DNA of 35,818 bases, from assembly GCF_001707915.1 (NCBI RefSeq), contig NZ_MAVV01000016.1, forward strand, positions 1-35,818, written 5' to 3'. Source of the stretch: Thermodesulfovibrio sp. N1. GTDB lineage: Bacteria; Nitrospirota; Thermodesulfovibrionia; Thermodesulfovibrionales; Thermodesulfovibrionaceae. Position 1 is the stretch's first letter, and each line of letters opens with the position of its first letter. Of the stretch, positions 1 to 7,021 are shown one piece after another. Below the pieces are notes generated by a model, which was not told the origin of the DNA, did not search any database, and saw only the letters and a program-made list of their open reading frames with translations. Both the position numbers and the translations under genes were made by a program.

Positions 1-998
1 CCAATAATACTTTCAGGTCTTATATGAGCAAAGGGACCGATATTTGAGCCAGACTTTATATGAGAACTTTCAATTACTGTGTAATCTTTTATTTTAACAT
101 TATCTTCAATAATACTATCTCGGATTCTTGTCCCTTGGTAGATAATACAATTTTGCCCGACGGTCGTGTTTCCTTCAAGAAAGACATTTGGATAAATTAT
201 CGTGTCTTTTCCAATTTTTACAGAGGAAGAAATCCAGACAGATAATGGATCATAAAAGGTAACACCTTCAGCCATCAATTCCTTAACAATTCTGTCTCTT
301 AAATATTTCATAGCAAGAGAAAGTTCCTCACGATTGTTTATTCCGATTAACTCATTTTCTTCCGCTATTGAATAGGCGTCAACTTTATATCCTTTAGAAA
401 CCGCTATTTCTACAATGTCTGTGAGATAAAATTCACCCTTACGGGGATTTTCCTTAATTTCTTTAAGAAGGGCTAAAATGTCTCTTTTTAACAAATAAAC
501 TCCACTATTTGCCTCAGAAGATTCCTCTCCAGCGTAATCGGTAACTTCAACTATTTTTTCAACATCTCCTTTAGAGTTTCTTAAAATTCTTCCGTAGGAA
601 TGCTGTCGTTTTGGATAAAAGGAAAGAATTGCCATGGCTGGATTTTTCTCATCAAAAATTTTTAAAAAATTTAAAAGTGTGTCCTTTTTTATCAAAGGTG
701 TATCACCATTTAGAATTAAAATTTTTTCACTTTTTATGGAAGGTAAAGCAGACTCTAAAGCATGGGCTGTTCCCTTAGGTTCATTCTGGAAAACAATGTT
801 CAAATCATGTTTTTCAAGATGTTCTGTAACTTCTTTTAATGATGGATTAATAACAACAAATATATTGGCAGGATTAAAACTTCTGGCACACTCTATAACA
901 TAATTTATAATTGGTTTATCAAAAATTTTGTGAAGTATTTTTGGCATAGAGGACTTCATTCTTGTGCCAAGTCCTGCTGCCAAAATTACCACATCCAT
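1..998 (-). CDS. glmU: Bifunctional GlmU (UDP-GlcNAc pyrophosphorylase / GlcN-1-P acetyltransferase), 3' end cut by window
   Basis: GlmU makes UDP-N-acetylglucosamine for peptidoglycan and lipopolysaccharide: the C-terminal domain acetylates glucosamine-1-phosphate and the N-terminal domain uridylates the product. Reading the minus strand from the ATG at 998 gives about 332 codons, open to the window edge; family members are about 450-460 residues, so roughly the last quarter is outside. The nucleotidyltransferase signature LAAGLGTRMKS is at the N terminus, followed by NGDTPLI and then hexapeptide left-handed beta-helix repeats (for example VKIGKDTIIYPNVFLEGNTT, residues about 260-280). The start overlaps the stop of the DUF502 gene as TAATG, so the two are translationally coupled. 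The identification is secure; only the acetyltransferase end cannot be checked. Confidence 0.95.
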   Translation of the reverse strand, partial: MDVVILAAGLGTRMKSSMPKILHKIFDKPIINYVIECARSFNPANIFVVINPSLKEVTEHLEKHDLNIVFQNEPKGTAHALESALPSIKSEKILILNGDTPLIKKDTLLNFLKIFDEKNPAMAILSFYPKRQHSYGRILRNSKGDVEKIVEVTDYAGEESSEANSGVYLLKRDILALLKEIKENPRKGEFYLTDIVEIAVSKGYKVDAYSIAEENELIGINNREELSLAMKYLRDRIVKELMAEGVTFYDPLSVWISSSVKIGKDTIIYPNVFLEGNTTVGQNCIIYQGTRIRDSIIEDNVKIKDYTVIESSHIKSGSNIGPFAHIRPESII

Positions 999-1609
999 TA
1001 TTTATCACCTCTTATTATTTGTGGTGCAGCAATCCCGCCTGAAAGAATTATTTTTATTCCTTCCTGAATAGGAATATTTGTATGAATAACACTTTCTTCA
1101 TCAAACAAGACCACTTCTCCAAGATAGAGGTTATTAGTAGGTATATATACTGCAATTAGCTTTTTTTCTATATCCTTTTCCTTTAAAAAACATTCCTTTG
1201 TCTGAAATCCAAAAACAAAGCTACCCTTTCTTGGATACTCCACAATTACAAATTTCTGAAAAGAAGTTTTATTTTCAGGAGAAAAAGCATCAATTAATTG
1301 CTTCAAAGATGAATAAAGGCTTTTAAATACAGGTATTTTAAGAAAGAGTAATTTTTCAATCTGATCTAAAAGTTTTTTCCCAAAGACATTGGTTGATATA
1401 ACTCCTACTAAAAAAACTATAACCAAAGCTGTTATAAAGCCTAATCCAGCAATATGCCTTCCAAAAATGTAATCATATATAGGTCCTAACAATCCATCTA
1501 CGATTTTAAAAAGTTGAATTAAGACAAATATACTTATTGCTACAGGAATTGTTACTATTAGACCTGCAATAAATTTTCTCTTAAAAGTAAGTCTAATAGA
1601 TGGCTCCAT
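998..1609 (-). CDS. DUF502 family integral membrane protein
   Basis: This 203-residue protein matches the DUF502 membrane family in length and layout. After a short basic N terminus (RLTFKRKF) come two hydrophobic segments, about residues 13-35 (GLIVTIPVAISIFVLIQLF) and 54-75 (LGFITALVIVFLVGVIS), then a soluble domain with the family-typical stretch KIPVFKSLYSSLKQLIDAF and the motif FVIVEYPRKGSFVFGF. No catalytic residues are apparent and the family function is not established. It starts 1 nt after the yebC stop and its own stop overlaps the glmU start, so it is co-transcribed with both. The operon link to GlmU fits an envelope role, but that is only context. Confidence 0.85.
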   Translation of the reverse strand: MEPSIRLTFKRKFIAGLIVTIPVAISIFVLIQLFKIVDGLLGPIYDYIFGRHIAGLGFITALVIVFLVGVISTNVFGKKLLDQIEKLLFLKIPVFKSLYSSLKQLIDAFSPENKTSFQKFVIVEYPRKGSFVFGFQTKECFLKEKDIEKKLIAVYIPTNNLYLGEVVLFDEESVIHTNIPIQEGIKIILSGGIAAPQIIRGDK

Positions 1610-1610
1610 C

Positions 1611-2366
1611 CTATACTTCTGCCTTAATCATTGCCTCATTTGGGATATCAAAGTTTGCATAAACATTTTGAATGTCATCATGGTCTTCTAAAGCATCCAT
1701 GAGTTTTAACATTTTTTCAGCATCTTCTCCCTCAACAGATACATAATTTTTAGGAAGCATTGTTACCTCTGCTAAAGAAATATTTATCCCAGCTTTCTGC
1801 AAAACCTCTTTCACATCTTTTAATTGTTCTGGTGAAACAATAATTTCATAATTATCCTCTTTAGGATCATTTTTCACATCTTCGACCCCTGCATCTAATA
1901 CAATTGAAAGAAGAGCATCTTCATCAACTGATTTTTTATCAACAAGAATGTATCCTTTTTTCTCAAATATCCATGAAACACATCCAGACTCACCAAGACT
2001 TCCACCATGTTTTGAAAGAAGATGTCTTATCTCAGAAACAGTTCTGTTTTTGTTATCTGTCATAGCTTCAATTAAAAGGGCAACTCCCCCAGGTCCATAT
2101 CCTTCATAAGTAACTTCTTCATAGGCTGTGCCTGCCAGTTCTCCAGTTCCTTTCATTATTGCTCTTTTAATGTTGTCCATTGGCATGTTTACTTCTCTTG
2201 CTTTCTCAATTGCAACTCTCAATCGAGGATTTTTTTCAGGGTCTCCTCCTCCAAGGCGTGCTGCAACGGATATTTCTTTTACAAGTTTTGTGAAAATTTT
2301 ACCTTTTTTGGCATCAACTTGTGCTTTTTTATGTTTGATTTGCGCCCATTTGGAATGCCCTGCCAC
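1611..2366 (-). CDS. yebC: YebC/PmpR (TACO1) family protein
   Basis: The 251-residue protein has the standard family N terminus [23 protein letters not shown] and the conserved [19 protein letters not shown] segment. Members have been described as DNA-binding regulators and, more recently, as factors that help ribosomes through difficult sequences such as proline stretches; the sequence alone does not decide which applies. Length is typical. The start codon is GTG at 2366, supported by a GGAGG six bases upstream. The DUF502 gene follows after 1 nt, and the YkgJ-like gene lies 57 nt upstream. In many bacteria yebC sits near ruvC; that neighbour is absent here. Confidence 0.93.
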   Translation of the reverse strand: MAGHSKWAQIKHKKAQVDAKKGKIFTKLVKEISVAARLGGGDPEKNPRLRVAIEKAREVNMPMDNIKRAIMKGTGELAGTAYEEVTYEGYGPGGVALLIEAMTDNKNRTVSEIRHLLSKHGGSLGESGCVSWIFEKKGYILVDKKSVDEDALLSIVLDAGVEDVKNDPKEDNYEIIVSPEQLKDVKEVLQKAGINISLAEVTMLPKNYVSVEGEDAEKMLKLMDALEDHDDIQNVYANFDIPNEAMIKAEV

Positions 2367-2423
2367 AATAACCTCCTACAAGGATGGGATATTTTTAATA
2401 ATAATAAGATTTTTCCTGTTCTG

Positions 2424-3170
2424 TCAAATTTTTACTGATTCCAGAGCATTCAATGCATCAATAAATAAAGAGTTTTTAACTCCACCAACTGTCAATTCTC
2501 TGATAAATAAACTTTTTTGAACTTTTATAAATTCTTTTTTATCAATTGAGGCAAATCCACATATCTCGTCGATAAAATCAGAAATAATAGGAACCTCAAA
2601 AAGACCCTCTTCTGATTGCATTAATTTTTTTAAAAAAGGATTATTCTCAAATTTAAAAAAAATTTTTTCCATTATGCTTCTTTGAAAAATAAAATTCTGA
2701 CGAAGTTTATAAAAATTCTCACGAAGTTCTTTATCAGTAAATTCAACATCCCATACCAATTTAGCATCATCGTGAAATCCTTTACAGGATTTGAAAGCTC
2801 CTTGTCTTTTTTTGGCTATCACAAGATTTTGTAATTCTTCAGGAAAGGTTACTGAAAAAGGAATAACAGAGCATTGAAGGGGTTTAAAACTATTTATTGA
2901 ACATAAAAAGTTTTTAAGCATTTGACATCTTTTTTTTAATCTGTTGCCAGCAACAAAGTCTCCAATTATATAAAAATTTCTAAATTTTATAGCAATTTCT
3001 TCTATATAAGCTTTATGATCCGAATTTAAAGGGAATATTTTTCTGAAACCTATTGTAACAGGGAAAAATCTATAAAGTCTGTTAAGCTCTTTTAATGTTA
3101 AAATTGTTGCTCCTCCGCAGCAAAGGGAGGAGCAATCAATCATGCATTGAAATTTTATCTGTTTTCTCAC
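2424..3170 (-). CDS. YkgJ-like cysteine-cluster (putative Zn/Fe-binding) protein
   Basis: This is a 248-residue soluble protein. Its N terminus has a Cys cluster, MIDCSSLCCGG (with another Cys four residues earlier), followed by CQMLKNFLC, then KPLQCSVIPF and a final Cys in FKSCKGFH. The order C-x3-C-x3-CC, then C, then (R/K)PxxCxxxPF, matches the metal-binding YkgJ/FliB-type cysteine cluster domain, although the overall sequence is divergent. The C-terminal 130 residues are charged and helical with no motif I recognise. The start overlaps the pyrE stop by 4 nt (ATGA), so the two are translated together. No substrate can be assigned; a metal-binding role is inferred from the cysteines. Confidence 0.6.
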   Translation of the reverse strand: MRKQIKFQCMIDCSSLCCGGATILTLKELNRLYRFFPVTIGFRKIFPLNSDHKAYIEEIAIKFRNFYIIGDFVAGNRLKKRCQMLKNFLCSINSFKPLQCSVIPFSVTFPEELQNLVIAKKRQGAFKSCKGFHDDAKLVWDVEFTDKELRENFYKLRQNFIFQRSIMEKIFFKFENNPFLKKLMQSEEGLFEVPIISDFIDEICGFASIDKKEFIKVQKSLFIRELTVGGVKNSLFIDALNALESVKI

Positions 3171-3739
3171 TTCCTGTATAGTTTCATTACATCATCTCTT
3201 AAAACAACTGCTTGTAAATGATTGGAAAATCCGCATTCTGAAAGAAACTTCAAAATATTTTCCCTCCCACCTTCTTGTCTGTCAATAAGAACAACTACCC
3301 CTTTTACAAAAATTCCTGCTTCTTTAAGCCTTGTAATTGCTTGAATTGTTGAACTTCCTGTTGTTATAACATCATCAACTACTACTACACTGTCACCTGT
3401 CTGAATATTGCCTTCAATCCACTGCATCGTTCCATGTTCTTTTGCTTTTTTCCTCACCACAAAGGCTTCTATGGGATTACCTTTAAGGTAAGATGTGTAG
3501 GAAACAGCCATTGCAATAGGATCTGCGCCAAGGGTAAGTCCGCCAATTCCTTTTACTCCTAAATCTTTAATCATATTGTAAATAATGTTTCCAATTAGAT
3601 ACATTCCTTCAGGGGATAGAGTTACTTTTTTACAATTAAAGTAATAGTTGCTTAACCCCCCAGAAGTCAGTCTAAAAATCGGAGTTTCAGAATATTTAAA
3701 TGCCTGTTCATAAATTAACTTAATAAGTCTTTCCCTCAT
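3167..3739 (-). CDS. pyrE: Orotate phosphoribosyltransferase
   Basis: PyrE converts orotate and PRPP to orotidine 5'-monophosphate, the step before PyrF (5768-6472, same strand but not adjacent) in UMP synthesis. The 190-residue protein carries the PRPP-binding loop VVVVDDVITTGSST at residues 118-131 and the flexible catalytic loop with RKKAKEHG at about 96-103. Length agrees with the shorter PyrE subfamily. The stop overlaps the YkgJ-like start (ATGA), and the lipoprotein gene ends only 5 nt before its own start, so pyrE lies within a compact transcription unit. Confidence 0.95.
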   Translation of the reverse strand: MRERLIKLIYEQAFKYSETPIFRLTSGGLSNYYFNCKKVTLSPEGMYLIGNIIYNMIKDLGVKGIGGLTLGADPIAMAVSYTSYLKGNPIEAFVVRKKAKEHGTMQWIEGNIQTGDSVVVVDDVITTGSSTIQAITRLKEAGIFVKGVVVLIDRQEGGRENILKFLSECGFSNHLQAVVLRDDVMKLYRK

Positions 3740-3744
3740 AAATT

Positions 3745-4176
3745 TTAATATGTTCTCTCCTGTTTTTCAGATTCACAGATTTCTTTTACTGTATCTTTTA
3801 CGAGTTTTCCATTTTCCCAAACTTTTTCGCTCACTTTTCTGCATTTTGTATAGGGATCTTTGTAATAGTAATCACTTGCTGGTTCTGCTCTGTAGTAACC
3901 TCTTCCATCTTCTGTTCTGTATTCAACTGGTCGTCCACTCTGGTAAGCCTCTCTTGATCCTCTTGTTGAAATATCAGCAATTGTAGCGCCAAAAACTGCT
4001 CCTAATCCAGCACCTATCACTCCTCCGCGCCAAGGATTTTTCTTGTCTAAAAGAGCTCCAGCAATTCCACCGATTACAGCGCCTGCACCTGCTCCTTCAT
4101 AATGTTGCTGATGTAACTGCCCGCATGCTACAGTAAATAACATTAATGCTGCCAATATCAAAGCCATTGCTTTCAT
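3745..4176 (-). CDS. Glycine-zipper lipoprotein
   Basis: A 143-residue predicted lipoprotein. The signal peptide ends in a lipobox-like FTVAC, making Cys18 the candidate lipidated residue. Residues about 30-70 form a glycine zipper (AVIGGIAGALLDKK, then GGVIGAGLGAVFGATIADIS) like that of the YMGG/17-kDa surface antigen families, which insert in or contact the outer membrane. The C-terminal third is polar and rich in Tyr, Arg and Lys. A strong AAGGAGG ribosome binding site precedes the ATG. One copy of the 49-bp direct repeat begins 13 nt upstream of this start codon, so the insertion of the toxin-antitoxin pair has placed new sequence in front of this gene. Function is unknown. Confidence 0.8.
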   Translation of the reverse strand: MKAMALILAALMLFTVACGQLHQQHYEGAGAGAVIGGIAGALLDKKNPWRGGVIGAGLGAVFGATIADISTRGSREAYQSGRPVEYRTEDGRGYYRAEPASDYYYKDPYTKCRKVSEKVWENGKLVKDTVKEICESEKQERTY

Positions 4177-4188
4177 CTTTGACCTCCT

Positions 4189-4237
4189 TTTTTCTTTTAT
4201 TCTAACTCAAAAGCATCAAAAATTACTCTATTTCTTC
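4189..4237. repeat. 49-bp direct repeat, copy A (distal side of TA pair)
   Basis: It matches 4827-4875 at 48 of 49 positions, the difference being A4215 versus C4853. This copy encodes the last codons of the DUF5615 gene and the short spacer before the lipoprotein gene. Read in the other frame it is a fossil of the end of the REC-GGDEF gene. Confidence 0.95.
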
Positions 4238-4591
4238 ATGGAATCTTTTAATTCTTATTCCATTTGGACTGATTACAATTAAATTTCCAAAAATATCTTT
4301 TTCTTTAAGCATAATAAAAAATTTTTTAAATATTTCGCATGTTTCTTTAATGGTGTGTCTATAAATTTTTACTACTATTATCCCGCCACAATATTTTGGA
4401 TGAAATCTGAAGATTTTCGAAAAATCCTTATCCATTGTAATTATTATGCGATTTTGTTCACAGGCTATTTTATAAACCTCATCATCTTTTATTCCAGATA
4501 AATTATCTCTTATGTTTAATACATCATGTCCTAAGTCTCTCAAATATTCAACAATTGGTTCGAATAAATTTTCATCAGTTAGAAACCTCAT
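4223..4591 (-). CDS. DUF5615 PIN-like protein, probable toxin of a TA pair
   Basis: This 122-residue protein opens with MRFLTDENLFEPIVEYLRDL and has the pattern GHDVLNIRD, then IIITMDKDFSKIF and GGIIVVKI. That is the DUF5615 (Mut7-C/PIN-like) fold, whose conserved acidic residues (DEN near the N terminus and TMDKDF at about 53-58) resemble PIN nuclease active sites. Members are commonly paired with DUF433 proteins as putative type II toxin-antitoxin systems. The start overlaps the stop of the DUF433 gene by 4 nt. The last residues HEEIE and the stop are read from the 49-bp repeat, in a different frame from the one used by the REC-GGDEF gene, so the C terminus was fixed by the insertion. Nuclease activity is inferred. 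Confidence 0.82.
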   Translation of the reverse strand: MRFLTDENLFEPIVEYLRDLGHDVLNIRDNLSGIKDDEVYKIACEQNRIIITMDKDFSKIFRFHPKYCGGIIVVKIYRHTIKETCEIFKKFFIMLKEKDIFGNLIVISPNGIRIKRFHEEIE

Positions 4592-4815
4592 GCAGAAACA
4601 CCGGCTTCTTCATCAGCAAGTGCTGCAGCATAACTCAGACATGCTTTAATATCTTCATCTGTAATATTAGGATAGGCCTTTTTAATGTCTTCAAAACTTT
4701 CTCCTTTGGCTAAAAGTTCAAGAATTATGTGAACAGGAATTCTTGTTCCTTTTATGCATGGTTTTCCACTGCAAATTTGCGGATCAATTGAAATTCTTTC
4801 TATTTCTGTTTTCAT
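4588..4815 (-). CDS. DUF433 domain protein, probable antitoxin
   Basis: The 75-residue protein contains the complete DUF433 signature: ISIDPQICSGKPCIKGTRIP, then HIILELLAKGESFEDI and YPNITDEDIKACLSYA. DUF433 is a small helix-turn-helix-like domain that typically precedes a DUF5615 or other PIN-like gene as the presumed antitoxin. A GAGGG ribosome binding site lies just upstream. The gene begins 19 nt after the REC-GGDEF stop and is separated from it only by one repeat copy. Antitoxin and autoregulator roles are family-level inferences. Confidence 0.85.
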   Translation of the reverse strand: MKTEIERISIDPQICSGKPCIKGTRIPVHIILELLAKGESFEDIKKAYPNITDEDIKACLSYAAALADEEAGVSA

Positions 4816-4826
4816 TTTGTTCCCTC

Positions 4827-4875
4827 TTTTTCTTTTATTCTAACTCAAAAGCCTCAAAAATTACTCTATTTCTTC
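4827..4875. repeat. 49-bp direct repeat, copy B (3' end of REC-GGDEF gene)
   Basis: It covers the last 41 nt of the REC-GGDEF coding region and 8 nt beyond its stop. It is the likely original copy, because it encodes an uninterrupted family-like C terminus (NRVIF...). Together with 4189-4237 it brackets the DUF433/DUF5615 pair exactly. Confidence 0.95.
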
Positions 4876-5734
4876 CTGACTGTTTTGCTTTATAAAGAGC
4901 AATGTCTGCTTTTTGAAGTATTTCGTCAAGAAGAATTCGATCATTACCGTAAAAAGTAGTAAATCCAATACTTATTGTTAATTTTATTATTTCTCCTGAA
5001 AAAGTATGGAATATGTGATTTTCAACTCTCTTTCTAAGGTTGTCGCAAATTTCTAAAGCCTCTAATTCATCTGTAGAAGGCATAATAATACAGAATTCCT
5101 CTCCTCCATATCTACCAATAGTCATTTTGTTTGGAAGAAAATCTATGGTTAAGGAGACAAGTTCCATTAAAATTCTGTCTCCTGAAAGATGCCCATAAGT
5201 ATCATTAATTTTTTTAAAGAAATCAATGTCTAAAAGAGCAAGGCTTAAAGGTTCCTTGTATAAAGAACACCAACTCAACTCTTCTTGAATCCTTTCCATA
5301 AGAAATCCTCGGTTGTATGCTCCAGTGAGAGGATCTTTAGTAAGTAACTTATTAAACTCTCTTTTGAGTTCTATAATTTCACGAGTTCTATTAATTTTCA
5401 TAATAATTTCACATTTTAAAAATGGTTTTGAAATATAATCAAAAACTTCTAATTCACATATTTTCATTAGTTGAGAATTATTTTTCTTATTGAGAATGGA
5501 AATAACTGGACATTCTCTTAAGGAGGGAGCTGTTGTGAGAGTTTCTATTATTTTCCATTTCATATTGCCCTTGGCAGAAATATCAAAAAAAATTAAATCA
5601 GGATTTATTTTATAGATGTTATCTATGAGGTTATTGTCTATCTTAAAAGTTTCAAAGTACTCAACTTCTTCTTTAAGAAACTCCGCTAAAAGCTTTGAAA
5701 GGTCTTTTTCATTAGAGCATAGTATAAGTTTCAT
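4835..5734 (-). CDS. Receiver-GGDEF diguanylate cyclase
   Basis: This 299-residue cytoplasmic response regulator is predicted to make c-di-GMP from two GTP. Residues about 1-120 form a receiver with the phospho-acceptor D51 (LIFFD) and the conserved Lys K103 (ISKPF). The usual N-terminal acidic pocket is replaced by SNEK (residues 7-10), so phosphorylation may be weak or altered. The GGDEF domain follows (DPLTGAYNRGF, DIDFFKKINDTYGH) with an active-site GGEEF at 210-214. The RxxD inhibitory site expected about five residues upstream is LPNK, so product inhibition through it is unlikely. A TTTACA-17-TATAAT promoter sits directly upstream, with its -35 box inside the last codons of pyrF, and no Shine-Dalgarno sequence is seen. 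The 3' end was duplicated by the TA insertion. Confidence 0.93.
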   Translation of the reverse strand: MKLILCSNEKDLSKLLAEFLKEEVEYFETFKIDNNLIDNIYKINPDLIFFDISAKGNMKWKIIETLTTAPSLRECPVISILNKKNNSQLMKICELEVFDYISKPFLKCEIIMKINRTREIIELKREFNKLLTKDPLTGAYNRGFLMERIQEELSWCSLYKEPLSLALLDIDFFKKINDTYGHLSGDRILMELVSLTIDFLPNKMTIGRYGGEEFCIIMPSTDELEALEICDNLRKRVENHIFHTFSGEIIKLTISIGFTTFYGNDRILLDEILQKADIALYKAKQSGRNRVIFEAFELE

Positions 5735-5747
5735 TTTTTCATTAAAA

Positions 5748-5776
5748 ATTATACATTAAAAAACTCCCTATGTAAA
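5748..5776 (-). promoter_or_regulatory. Sigma70-type promoter of the REC-GGDEF gene
   Basis: Reading the minus strand, TTTACA (5776-5771) is separated by 17 nt from a perfect TATAAT (5753-5748). The ATG at 5734 lies 13 nt after the -10 box, which leaves a leader of only about 6 nt. No Shine-Dalgarno sequence fits in it. The -35 box overlaps the final pyrF codons and stop. Confidence 0.75.
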
Positions 5777-6472
5777 CAGTTTTTTCAAAACCTCTCCTGG
5801 ATTTTGATTTGAAGTAACAGCCCTTCCTATGACAATGTAATCGGCACCTAAATCAAAGGCTTCTTTTGGAGTGGTAACTATTTTTTGATCATGTAAATCT
5901 GTATCTTTTAATCTTATTCCTGGAGTTACAATAAAGAAATCTTTCCCACACAACTCCTTAATTGTTTTTATCGATGATGCACCTGCAACAACTCCATCTA
6001 GCCCTGCCTCTTTTACCTTTATAGTAAGATTTTTAACAATGGTTTCCCGAGAAACTGGAAAAGAAATTAGTTCCTTCAAGGCTGTTTCATCTATACTTGT
6101 CAAAACAGTAACTCCTAAAATCTTGGGTGGAAGAATATTCTCTTTGTAAGAATGCTCTTTTACTGCCAACAGGGCTTTTTTCATCATTTCAGTACCACCA
6201 AAGGCATGAATTGTGAACATATCTATTTCATATTGAAGGATTGATTTTACAGCTTTATATACAGTGTTAGGAATATCATGGAATTTAAGGTCAAGAAAGA
6301 TTTTTTTGCCTCTTTTTTTCAGTGTTCTTAAAATTTCTCCACCTTCGCTTAAAAAAAGCTCAAGCCCAATCTTGTAAAAGCCAATAACTCCTTCAAGTTG
6401 ATTAACTATTCTTAAGGCATCCTCTTTTTTTGAAAAATCAAGGGCAACTATAATACGACTTGGATCAATCAT
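5768..6472 (-). CDS. pyrF: Orotidine 5'-phosphate decarboxylase
   Basis: PyrF decarboxylates OMP to UMP, the last step of de novo pyrimidine synthesis. The 234-residue TIM barrel shows the catalytic signature [11 protein letters not shown] with D61, K63 and D66, an N-terminal IIVALDFS strand, and a C-terminal phosphate-binding segment [11 protein letters not shown]. Length is typical of the bacterial family. The ATG overlaps the dcd stop (ATGA), so pyrF is translated together with dcd. Its last codons contain the -35 element for the downstream REC-GGDEF gene. Confidence 0.96.
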   Translation of the reverse strand: MIDPSRIIVALDFSKKEDALRIVNQLEGVIGFYKIGLELFLSEGGEILRTLKKRGKKIFLDLKFHDIPNTVYKAVKSILQYEIDMFTIHAFGGTEMMKKALLAVKEHSYKENILPPKILGVTVLTSIDETALKELISFPVSRETIVKNLTIKVKEAGLDGVVAGASSIKTIKELCGKDFFIVTPGIRLKDTDLHDQKIVTTPKEAFDLGADYIVIGRAVTSNQNPGEVLKKLFT

Positions 6473-7017
6473 ATTTTTGGAAGAACTATGCCCTGTTGTG
6501 CCTGATATTTACCTTTTCTGTCAGCATAGGAGATTTCGCATTCTTCCTCGGCTTTTAAAAATATCAACTGTGCTATACCTTCATTTGCATAAATTTTTGC
6601 TGGCAGAGGCGTTGTATTCGATATCTCCACAGTTACAAAACCTTCCCAAGCAGGCTCAAGAGGTGTAACATTTACAATAATTCCACATCTTGCATAGGTT
6701 GACTTTCCAATGCAGATTACAAGCACATCTCTTGGAATCCTGAAATACTCAACAGAACGAGCCAATGCAAAGGAGTTTGGTGGAATTATGCATACATCTC
6801 CTTTAAATTCAACAAAGCTTTTAGGGTCAAAATTTTTGGGATCAACTACTGTATTGTTTATATTGGTGAAAATTTTAAATTCATCGGCGACTCTCATGTC
6901 ATAACCATAGGAACTAACACCAAAAGAAATAACACCTTCTCTTATAAGTCCTTCCTCAAAGGGTTCAATCATTCCTTTACGTGCCATTTCTTTAATCCAT
7001 CTGTCATTTCTTACCAT
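6469..7017 (-). CDS. dcd: dCTP deaminase
   Basis: Dcd deaminates dCTP to dUTP, feeding dTTP synthesis; some homologues also hydrolyse dUTP. The 182-residue protein has the family pattern [10 protein letters not shown] near residue 35, then [19 protein letters not shown] and [15 protein letters not shown], the latter holding the catalytic Glu. The upstream sequence GGGAGTGA is an acceptable ribosome binding site. It sits 4 nt after the hybrid kinase stop and overlaps pyrF by 4 nt, giving a kinase-dcd-pyrF order. Mono- or bifunctionality (Dcd versus Dcd-Dut) cannot be read reliably from this sequence. Confidence 0.94.
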   Translation of the reverse strand: MVRNDRWIKEMARKGMIEPFEEGLIREGVISFGVSSYGYDMRVADEFKIFTNINNTVVDPKNFDPKSFVEFKGDVCIIPPNSFALARSVEYFRIPRDVLVICIGKSTYARCGIIVNVTPLEPAWEGFVTVEISNTTPLPAKIYANEGIAQLIFLKAEEECEISYADRKGKYQAQQGIVLPKI

Positions 7018-7021
7018 AACT

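Noticed and set aside
2128-2520. Plus-strand 130-residue ORF
   Set aside because: It is antisense to yebC and the end of the YkgJ-like gene, with no ribosome binding site or recognisable domain.
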